From: Solirubrobacterales bacterium
GTDB taxonomy: Bacteria > Actinomycetota > Thermoleophilia > Solirubrobacterales > Solirubrobacteraceae
Reading direction: 5' to 3'
Assembly (NCBI GenBank): GCA_025963955.1
Contig: JAOPZU010000521.1
Coordinates: 1 to 9,282 of the forward strand
Length of the DNA: 9,282 nucleotides
A model generated the notes under the pieces. It saw only the letters and a list, made by a program, of their open reading frames with translations. It was not told the origin of the DNA and ran no database searches. The translations under genes and the position numbers were made by a program. Below, one piece after another: positions 1 through 5,286 of the stretch (its first letter is position 1; each line of letters begins with the position of its first letter).

Positions 1-1
1 G

Positions 2-436
2 CGGGACCGGCGCGGCGTCCTAGGGCCCGGCGGGCCGGTCGAGGAGGCGTACGCCTCCTACGCCCGGGCGGTCGCGGCCTGGCCGCTGCACGCCGCCGGG
101 CGCCTGGGCGGGGACAAGCTCGCCTACGCCCGCGACCACATGCTGGCGCTCCTGCTGAGCGCTGATCGCGAGCTCACGCGGGACCTGGTCCGCATCCGCC
201 TGGCGCCACTGGAGGGGCAGACGCCGGCCGCCTACGATCGCGCGATCACGACCCTGGAGGCGTGGCTCGACGCCCACGGGGACGTCACCGCCGCCGCGAC
301 CGCGCTGCACGTCCACCCGCAGACCGTGCGCTACCGGCTCGCGGGGCTGCGGGAGCGGTTCGGCGAGGCGCTGGAGGACCCCCTCGCCCTGCTCGAGCTG
401 CAGCTCGCCCTGCGCGCGCGGGAGCTCGTGGACTGA
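2..436 (+). CDS. PucR/CdaR-family transcriptional regulator, C-terminal part (5' end outside window)
   Basis: An open frame enters from the left edge and ends at TGA 434-436, giving 144 visible codons. The end of the protein (about visible residues 84-140) matches the PucR C-terminal helix-turn-helix: a WLDAHGDVTAAA stretch, then LHVHPQTVRYRL as recognition helix, then an LRERFG...LEDP...ELQLALRA tail. In this family the domain binds DNA, while the missing N-terminal part usually senses a ligand. The first ATG in view (140) is internal, because the frame is open and protein-like upstream of it. The gene converges on the desaturase gene, with only 10 nt between the two stop codons. Such regulators often act on neighbouring genes, so control of the desaturase operon is possible but only inferred from position. 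Confidence 0.85.
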   Translation, partial: RDRRGVLGPGGPVEEAYASYARAVAAWPLHAAGRLGGDKLAYARDHMLALLLSADRELTRDLVRIRLAPLEGQTPAAYDRAITTLEAWLDAHGDVTAAATALHVHPQTVRYRLAGLRERFGEALEDPLALLELQLALRARELVD

Positions 437-446
437 TCAGCCGGGC

Positions 447-1574
447 TCAGGCGACCGCCGGCTTGGGTCCGCCGCCCGGGAACGCGAGGCGGGTGATCTT
501 GCCGAGGACCTGCAGGTACTGCTTCGGCAGCGGGCCGCTGGTGTACGGCAGGTCGTAGCGCTCGCAGATCGCGCGCACCTTGACGCTCATCTCGGCGTAG
601 CGGTTGGACGGCACGTCCGGGAACAGGTGGTGCTCGATCTGGTGGGACAGGTTGCCCGCCATGACGTGGAAGAGCGGGCCGCCGTCCAGGTTGGCCGAGC
701 CGGCCAGCTGGCGCAGGTACCAGGCGCCGCGCGTCTCGTCCTCGAGGTCCTGCTCGGAGTACTCGAAGGTCTCCACGCCGTCCGGGAAGTGGCCGCAGAA
801 GATGATCGCGTAGGACCACAGGTTGCGGGCGAGGTTCGCCGTCAGGTTCCCGGCGAAGACGGCGGGCGCCGCGGGGCCGGCGAGGGCGGGGAAGAGCGCG
901 TAGTCCTTGAAGAGCTGCTTGCGCGCCTTGCGCAGGAACCGCTTCAGGTCGACCTTCGCCGTCTCCGGGTCCTTGTTGCCGCGCTTGACGTCGTGGATGC
1001 CGACGTCGTGCATCGCGACGCCCCACTGGAACAGGAGCGCGAGCGCGACGTTGTACACGGGCTGCGCGAGGTAGACGGGCTTCCACGGCTGCGCCGGGTC
1101 GATCCGCATGATCTCGTAGCCGAGGTCACGGTCCTTGCCGACGACGTTCGTGAACGTGTGGTGCTCGAAGTTGTGGCTGTGCTTCCAGCCCTCGGCGCTC
1201 GAGACGTTGTCCCACTCCCAGGTGGTGGAGTGGATCTCCGGGTCGCGCATCCAGTCCCACTGGCCGTGCATAACGTTGTGCCCGATCTCCATGTTCTCGA
1301 GGATCTTCGCGAACGTCAGGGCGGTGGTGCCCGCGACCCAGGCCGGCGGGAACAGGCCGAACATGAGGGCGCCGCGGCCGGCGACCTCCAGGGCACGCTG
1401 GGTCTTGATGACCTTGCGGATGTACTGCGCGTCGGACGCGCCGAGGTCGGCGACGACCTCGTCGCGGATGGCGTCCAGCTCACGGCCGATCGTGTCGACG
1501 TCCTCGAGCGTGAGATGGGCGAAGGGTGCGGCCTGAGGGCGCGCGACCTCGGCGATGGGGGTCTCGGTGTACAT
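447..1574 (-). CDS. Membrane fatty acid desaturase (DesA3-like acyl-CoA desaturase)
   Basis: A 375-residue integral membrane di-iron desaturase that should introduce a double bond into a fatty acyl chain using O2 and electrons from a reductase. All three histidine boxes are present: HNVMH at 99-103, HNFEHH at 134-139 and HQIEHH at 311-316, followed by LFPDVPSNRY. Hydrophobic stretches near 65-95, 168-190 and 235-262 fit membrane segments. There is no cytochrome b5 domain. The third box reads QxxHH, a form known from front-end desaturases but also, as I recall, from mycobacterial DesA3-type enzymes, so regioselectivity should not be called from it. The ATG at 1574 has a good Shine-Dalgarno and the gene follows the ferredoxin reductase by 27 nt, so the two are very likely co-transcribed. 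The length is normal and the frame intact. A second, clearly paralogous desaturase starts at 8169. Confidence 0.93.
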   Translation of the reverse strand: MYTETPIAEVARPQAAPFAHLTLEDVDTIGRELDAIRDEVVADLGASDAQYIRKVIKTQRALEVAGRGALMFGLFPPAWVAGTTALTFAKILENMEIGHNVMHGQWDWMRDPEIHSTTWEWDNVSSAEGWKHSHNFEHHTFTNVVGKDRDLGYEIMRIDPAQPWKPVYLAQPVYNVALALLFQWGVAMHDVGIHDVKRGNKDPETAKVDLKRFLRKARKQLFKDYALFPALAGPAAPAVFAGNLTANLARNLWSYAIIFCGHFPDGVETFEYSEQDLEDETRGAWYLRQLAGSANLDGGPLFHVMAGNLSHQIEHHLFPDVPSNRYAEMSVKVRAICERYDLPYTSGPLPKQYLQVLGKITRLAFPGGGPKPAVA

Positions 1575-1583
1575 GAAGGTGGT

Positions 1584-1588
1584 CTCCT
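1584..1588 (-). promoter_or_regulatory. Shine-Dalgarno of the first desaturase
   Basis: AGGAG on the minus strand lies 9 nt upstream of the ATG at 1574, within the 27-nt gap after the reductase stop codon. It is the clearest ribosome binding site in the window and fixes the desaturase start. Most other starts here have weak or no such motif. Confidence 0.7.
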
Positions 1589-1601
1589 GGTGGTTCGGGG
1601 A

Positions 1602-2708
1602 CTAGAGGTCGATCTCGACGTCGCCGGCGGCGGCGCTCGTGCAGGTGCGGACCATCAGGTCGGGCGTGTCCAGCAGCTCGCCCGTGCGCATGTCGCGCAC
1701 CGCGCCGGAGCACAGGCGCCCGACGCACGAGTTGCAGATGCCCATGCGGCAGCCCGAGGGCAGCAGCGCGCCGGCCTCCTCGCCGGCGACGAGGATCGGG
1801 GTCGCGGCGTCCGCGGTGGCGGTGCGGCCCGACTTCGTGAAGGTGACGGTCCCGCCGGTGCCGCTCACGGCGGAGACGACGGGACGGAAGCGCTCGACGT
1901 GCAGGCGCTCGGGCACGCCGGCCGCCGCGTACGCCTCGGTCAGGGCGTCGAGCAGGCCGGCCGGGCCGCAGGCCCACGTCTCGTGCTCGGCCCAGTCCGG
2001 GACGAGCTGCTGCAGGCGGCCGGTGGAGAAGACGCCGTGCGTCTCGTCGTGGTGCTCGTGCAGCGTGAAGCCGTCGTGCCGCGCGTCCAGACGGCGCAGC
2101 TCCTCGGCGAAGATGACGTCGGCCCGGGTGGGGGCGAGGTGGACGTGCGTCACGCCCCGCAGCGGCGCCTCGCCCGGGACCGACGTGAGGTGGCGGAGCA
2201 TCCCCATCGCCGGGGTGATGCCGCTGCCCGCGGTGAGCAGCAGGACCTTGCGCGGGCGCACGTCCGGGAGGACGAACTCGCCGGCGGGCGGGCCCAGGCG
2301 GACGATCGTGCCCGGGGTGGTGTGATGGACCAGGTGCCTGGAGACGAAGCCGTCCGGCGTCGCCTTGACGGTGATGGCGATGCGGTGGTCCTCCCGGCCG
2401 GGGACGCTCGTCAGCGAGTAGGTGCGCCAGTGGCGCACGCCGTCGATGTCGACGCCGACGCGGACGTACTGGCCCGGGGTGTGCAGCGGCCAGTCCGGCC
2501 CGGTCCGCAGCCACAGCGTGGCGCTGTCGGCGGTCTCCGGGAGGACGGCCTCGACGCGCCCGCGGGGCTCGCGCGTGGACCACAACGGGTTGATGTAGGC
2601 GAGGTAGTCGTCCGGCAGCAGCGGCGTGGTCAGGGCCGTGGCCGCCCGCAGGAGCCGGCGGGCGACGGGCCGCTGGGCGGCGACGGGACAAAGGGCCGTG
2701 GTCGACAT
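1602..2708 (-). CDS. Ferredoxin reductase with C-terminal 2Fe-2S domain, electron donor to the desaturase
   Basis: A 368-residue oxidoreductase expected to carry electrons from NAD(P)H via FAD and an iron-sulfur cluster to the desaturase encoded next. In order: an FAD-binding barrel with RTYSLT at 95-100, a nucleotide-binding domain with GSGITP at 161-166 and CGPAG at 247-251, and a plant-type ferredoxin domain. Its cluster cysteines are C320, C325, C328 and C356 (C-x4-C-x2-C-x27-C); an extra cysteine, C333, lies between. The architecture and gene order resemble Rv3230c-Rv3229c of Mycobacterium tuberculosis. The frame extends upstream to an ATG at 2762, but I chose 2708: six of the 18 extra codons end in A or T, unlike the rest of the gene, and the candidate promoter lies at 2764-2790. 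Neither start has a good Shine-Dalgarno. The gene ends in TAG at 1602-1604. Confidence 0.92.
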   Translation of the reverse strand: MSTTALCPVAAQRPVARRLLRAATALTTPLLPDDYLAYINPLWSTREPRGRVEAVLPETADSATLWLRTGPDWPLHTPGQYVRVGVDIDGVRHWRTYSLTSVPGREDHRIAITVKATPDGFVSRHLVHHTTPGTIVRLGPPAGEFVLPDVRPRKVLLLTAGSGITPAMGMLRHLTSVPGEAPLRGVTHVHLAPTRADVIFAEELRRLDARHDGFTLHEHHDETHGVFSTGRLQQLVPDWAEHETWACGPAGLLDALTEAYAAAGVPERLHVERFRPVVSAVSGTGGTVTFTKSGRTATADAATPILVAGEEAGALLPSGCRMGICNSCVGRLCSGAVRDMRTGELLDTPDLMVRTCTSAAAGDVEIDL

Positions 2709-2763
2709 GGATGGAGCGTATGGCCAATCCACCCTCGTCTCTGCCGCGATTTGCCACGACATG

Positions 2764-2790
2764 ACATTAAAAACTGTTGCTTGTGCTCAA
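2764..2790 (-). promoter_or_regulatory. Candidate promoter of the reductase-desaturase operon
   Basis: This is an AT-rich island in otherwise very GC-rich DNA. On the minus strand TTGAGC (2785-2790) could be a -35 and TAATGT (2764-2769), which fits TANNNT, a -10. The 15-nt spacer is short. Transcription would then start near 2757, giving a leader of about 50 nt before the ATG at 2708 and leaving the ATG at 2762 untranscribed. The hexamers are judged by eye only. Confidence 0.45.
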
Positions 2791-2815
2791 GTTCCGCGGG
2801 TCACATCGTTCCCGG

Positions 2816-2831
2816 TGTGACTCCGGTCACG
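2816..2831. promoter_or_regulatory. CRP-like binding site upstream of the reductase-desaturase operon
   Basis: The sequence reads TGTGA-N6-TCACG, one base off the CRP consensus TGTGA-N6-TCACA that is also bound by mycobacterial CRP (Rv3676). Its centre is at 2823.5. That is 66 nt upstream of a start site near 2757, or 61.5 nt upstream of 2762, so it lies in the range used by class I CRP activation. A further half-site, GTCACA at 2800-2805, forms a perfect 6-bp inverted repeat with TGTGAC at 2816-2821 across 10 nt. The site is in the intergenic region after the FkbM methyltransferase stop codon. Binding by a CRP/FNR-family protein is inferred from the motif alone. Confidence 0.5.
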
Positions 2832-2856
2832 CAACCGCCCGCGTCGCCCTGTCGCG

Positions 2857-3690
2857 TCAGGCCGGTCGTGCCACGACGTACTTGCAGCGCGGGTCCTCCG
2901 GGGCCCAGGCGCCGTCCAGGGCCTCCAGCGCGTAGTCCGCCTCGCGCAGGACCGGGAGCGCGTCCGCGTGGGTGTCGTGGAGTTCGAGGACGACGACGGG
3001 GCGGTGGCGGCGCAGCGTGTCGTGGGCGCCGCGGAGCACGTCCCCCTCCGAGCCCTCGACGTCGAGCTTGACCACGTCCGGCGGGGGCGCACCGCCCGCG
3101 AGCACGTCGTCGAGCGTCGTCACCGGCACGGTGATGGTCTCCACGGCGCCGCCGGGGTTTCCGCGGCTGGCCAGGTGCGACCAGGACGCGTCGGCGACGA
3201 CGTACAGCTCCTCGGCTCCCTTCGTGCGGGCGACCGCTTCGGTGCGGACCTCCACGCGGCCCGCGAGCCCGCTGCGCTGCGCGGCCTCGCGGACGAGGTC
3301 CGCCACCGCGGGCACCGGCTCGAAGGCCAGCACCCGGCCGCCGTCCCCGGCGAAGCGCGCGGCGAGCAGCGCGAAGAAGCCGATGTTCGCGCCGACGTCG
3401 TAGACGGTCCCGCCCGGCGGCACCGTCCGCCGCAGCGCCTCCTGCACCGGCACCTCGAGCTCCCCGCTGAGGATGAGCTGCGCGTGCGCGTGGCCGGGCT
3501 CGACCGCGCGCGCGGGGAACCAGAGCCCCTGCGCCGCCCCGGCGAGGACGCAGACTCCGCCCCGCCGCATCAGCGGGGTCAGCTTCGCCGCGTGGTGCAG
3601 CGGCAGTCGCCGCGCGACGCGCAGCACCGCGGTCCGGTCGCTGTGCCCGTGGAGGGCGACGAGGTCGATGGTGTCGGCCATGCGCAGCAT
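2857..3690 (-). CDS. FkbM-family SAM-dependent methyltransferase
   Basis: A 277-residue protein with a class I SAM-binding core. Motif I is VYDVGANIGFF at 97-107, the acidic end of the second strand is in FEPVP at 123-127, and the FkbM signature DVVKLDVEGSEGDVLRGA lies at 205-222, followed by VVLELHD at 233-239. The roughly 90 residues before motif I are typical of FkbM proteins and may shape the substrate pocket. Family members methylate hydroxyl groups on sugars, polyketides or glycopeptide lipids; the substrate here is unknown. The start is ATG 3690; ATG 3681 (274 residues) is an alternative and neither has a strong ribosome site. It is divergent from the AbiEi/DUF559 gene with 63 bp between the starts, where I see no clear promoter hexamers. 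It ends 94 nt before the longest open start of the reductase, with the CRP-like site in between. Confidence 0.87.
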   Translation of the reverse strand: MLRMADTIDLVALHGHSDRTAVLRVARRLPLHHAAKLTPLMRRGGVCVLAGAAQGLWFPARAVEPGHAHAQLILSGELEVPVQEALRRTVPPGGTVYDVGANIGFFALLAARFAGDGGRVLAFEPVPAVADLVREAAQRSGLAGRVEVRTEAVARTKGAEELYVVADASWSHLASRGNPGGAVETITVPVTTLDDVLAGGAPPPDVVKLDVEGSEGDVLRGAHDTLRRHRPVVVLELHDTHADALPVLREADYALEALDGAWAPEDPRCKYVVARPA

Positions 3691-3753
3691 CGTCGCGCTT
3701 TCGGCGCAGGTGTGGGGTGGCGCCGGCACAGCGCGCTGCCGCAGGCTCCCGGC

Positions 3754-4743
3754 ATGCACGACGTGCGTCACGTTCCTCGTCCCCCGGCCGATGGACGTGG
3801 CGCGATCCTGGCGTGGCGCCGGGTCGCGGCCCTGGCCGCCCGGCAGCGCGGTTTGGTGGAGACCCGGCAGCTGCGCGCGGCGGGGCTCAGCCCGACGCAG
3901 ATCGAGGACGCCGTCCGGGGCTCGCGCCTGCACCCGCTGCACCGCGGCGTCTACGCCGTCGGCCACGTGCACCTGGACGCGGAGGCGCCGCTGCTGGCGG
4001 CGACCCTGGCCGTCGGGCCGGGCAGCTGCCTGGCCGGCGTCCCGTCGCTCGCCTTCTACGGCCTGCTGCCGCCGCTGCGCCGTCACGCGCCGGTGCTCGT
4101 CCTCGCGCCGCGCCACCGCCGCAGCCGCAGCGGCATCGAGGTCCGTCGCGCGTCCGTCGACCCACGGCGGGACGTACGGCTCCGCCGCGGGATCCCGGTG
4201 CTGCGCTTCGAGGCGGCGGTGGCGGACGCCGCGGGTGCCCTCACCGTCCCGGTCCTGCACGCGGTCGTGAACGAGGCGGCCGTCCGCGGCTGGCTGCGGC
4301 CGCGGGCCGCGGCGGAGACGGCGCTGCTGGTGCGCGGGCGCCCAGGGGCGCCCGCGCTGCGGAAGGCGCTCGGCGCGCTGGACCCCTCGCGGGGGCGGAC
4401 CCGGCGCGAGCTCGAGCGGCGCTTCGCCCGGTTCTGCCGCCGGCACGACCTGCCGCCGTGCGTCCGCGGCGGGCTCGTCGACATCGGCGACGGCGTGCAG
4501 CTCGAGCTGCGCGAGGTCGACGTCTGGTTCCCGGTCGAACGGGTCGTCGTGGAGCTGGACGGCCTGGCCTTCCACGAGCGCGGCGGGGCGCCGGTGCGCG
4601 ATCGGCGCCGGGACCGGCGCCTGCTGGCCGCGGGCATCCTCACCGTCCGTGTCACCTGGACGGACCTGGACGACCACGAGGACGAGCTCGCGGCTGACCT
4701 GCACCGCGTCCTGCGGAACGCGCGGCACGCTCATCGGCCGTGA
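3754..4743 (+). CDS. AbiEi antitoxin-like / DUF559 endonuclease-fold protein
   Basis: A 329-residue protein. Residues about 20-75 look like the winged-helix of AbiEi-type antitoxins (ARQRGLVETRQLRAAGLS, then RLHPLHRGVYAVGH). Residues about 215-325 match DUF559, a Vsr-like PD-(D/E)XK fold: RRELERRF at 217-224, then EVDVWFP with D256, VVVELDG with E267 and D269, H274, D283 and RD at 286-287, and VTWTDL at 300-305. These acidic residues would be the metal ligands if it is an active nuclease. Such stand-alone proteins are common in actinobacterial genomes, often in several copies, and their role is not established. No AbiEii-like nucleotidyltransferase toxin is adjacent, so calling it a toxin-antitoxin system would go too far. 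The start is ATG 3754; GTG 3763 is possible. The stop is TGA at 4741-4743. Confidence 0.8.
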   Translation: MHDVRHVPRPPADGRGAILAWRRVAALAARQRGLVETRQLRAAGLSPTQIEDAVRGSRLHPLHRGVYAVGHVHLDAEAPLLAATLAVGPGSCLAGVPSLAFYGLLPPLRRHAPVLVLAPRHRRSRSGIEVRRASVDPRRDVRLRRGIPVLRFEAAVADAAGALTVPVLHAVVNEAAVRGWLRPRAAAETALLVRGRPGAPALRKALGALDPSRGRTRRELERRFARFCRRHDLPPCVRGGLVDIGDGVQLELREVDVWFPVERVVVELDGLAFHERGGAPVRDRRRDRRLLAAGILTVRVTWTDLDDHEDELAADLHRVLRNARHAHRP

Positions 4744-4804
4744 GCCGATGAAGGTGACGCCGGTCGGGACGGCAACCAGGCGGGCCTCCCGGCCGCGCCC
4801 AGGC

Positions 4805-4999
4805 TCAGCGCTTCATCGTGCTGCGCAGCGCCACCAGCGAGGCGCCCGTGGCGATCAGCAGCAGCAGGAACAGGCCGAAGCCCGCCACGCCGATGACGGT
4901 CAGGACGAAGGTGACGACGGTCGCGAGGCCGAGGCCTCCGGTGGTCATGGTGAGGGCGAACGCACGGGACTCCCGCTGGCGGCGCGTGATGTTGCTCAT
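4805..4999 (-). CDS. Small two-helix membrane protein of unknown function
   Basis: A 64-residue protein with a basic N-terminus (MSNITRRQRESR), two hydrophobic stretches at about 14-36 and 39-58 separated by a glycine-rich turn, and a basic end (STMKR). By the positive-inside rule both ends would be cytoplasmic. I do not recognise a family. Codons are strongly GC-ending, which supports real coding. It is convergent with the DUF559 gene (61-nt gap, no convincing terminator; only weak GC-rich hairpins without a T run). It lies 46 nt downstream of the small acidic protein gene and may be the last gene of an acylase-led operon, but a promoter-like hexamer just before its ATG suggests separate transcription. 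Confidence 0.7.
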   Translation of the reverse strand: MSNITRRQRESRAFALTMTTGGLGLATVVTFVLTVIGVAGFGLFLLLLIATGASLVALRSTMKR

Positions 5000-5005
5000 G
5001 CGCAG

Positions 5006-5011
5006 GTTGTA
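5006..5011 (-). promoter_or_regulatory. Possible -10 element for a leaderless transcript of the small membrane protein
   Basis: TACAAC on the minus strand ends exactly 6 nt before the ATG at 4999, so transcription would begin at or next to the A of the start codon. There is no Shine-Dalgarno before this ATG, as expected of a leaderless mRNA, a class common in actinobacteria. No good -35 is visible, so the call is weak. Confidence 0.3.
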
Positions 5012-5045
5012 GCGGACCGACCTGAAGCGCGGGTGACGAGCGGCG

Positions 5046-5231
5046 CTACGCGACCTCCACGCGCGCCCGCTGCGCGTCGGCGTCGGCGTCCGCCTCCGGT
5101 GGACGCCGAGTGTCGAGCGCCCGCACGGTCCCGCCGGTGAGCTCGGCCAGCAGCTCCTCCAGCAGGTGGTCGGCCGCCAGCGTCTCGTCGGCGGTCAGGG
5201 ACGGCTGCGGCATCAGCCTCGTGGCGGTCAT
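5046..5231 (-). CDS. Small acidic protein of unknown function
   Basis: A predicted 61-residue soluble protein. It has a likely amphipathic helix (ADETLAADHLLEELLAEL, about 14-31), then a variable tail rich in Ala and Asp (EADADADAQ, about 46-54) encoded by a short CGTCGG hexamer repeat seen on the plus strand near 5075-5092. Nearly every codon ends in G or C (exceptions ACT, CGT, CCA), which favours real coding over a chance open frame. The start at 5231 has no clear ribosome site; ATG 5213 has GAGG four nt before it and could be the true start. It follows the acylase gene by 55 nt on the same strand. No family is recognised and no function is proposed. Confidence 0.55.
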   Translation of the reverse strand: MTATRLMPQPSLTADETLAADHLLEELLAELTGGTVRALDTRRPPEADADADAQRARVEVA

Positions 5232-5286
5232 GTCCCGGTGTTCGGCACAAGTGGGGACGGGTGCATCGGACGTTCGTCCAGGGCTC

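Noticed and set aside
627..3071. A long plus-strand open frame (814 codons) antisense to the desaturase, reductase and methyltransferase.
   Set aside because: The translation is low-complexity (Arg, Val, Gly, Asp rich) with no domain. It is the antisense shadow of well-supported genes in very GC-rich DNA.
3691..4743. An AbiE toxin-antitoxin system built on the AbiEi-like protein.
   Set aside because: There is no AbiEii nucleotidyltransferase next to it. The divergent neighbour is an FkbM methyltransferase, and the protein carries a DUF559 domain instead of the usual AbiEi C-terminal part.
4744..4804. GC-rich imperfect hairpins (for example GCCGGTC...GACGGC near 4759-4773, and GGCC-TCCC-GGCC) between converging genes.
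   Set aside because: Short, bulged stems with no T run. In DNA this GC-rich such stems arise by chance, so they do not support a terminator call.
5268..5279. GGAC-GTTC-GTCC inverted repeat after the acylase gene.
   Set aside because: Only 4-bp arms and no T run. Too weak for a terminator or operator.
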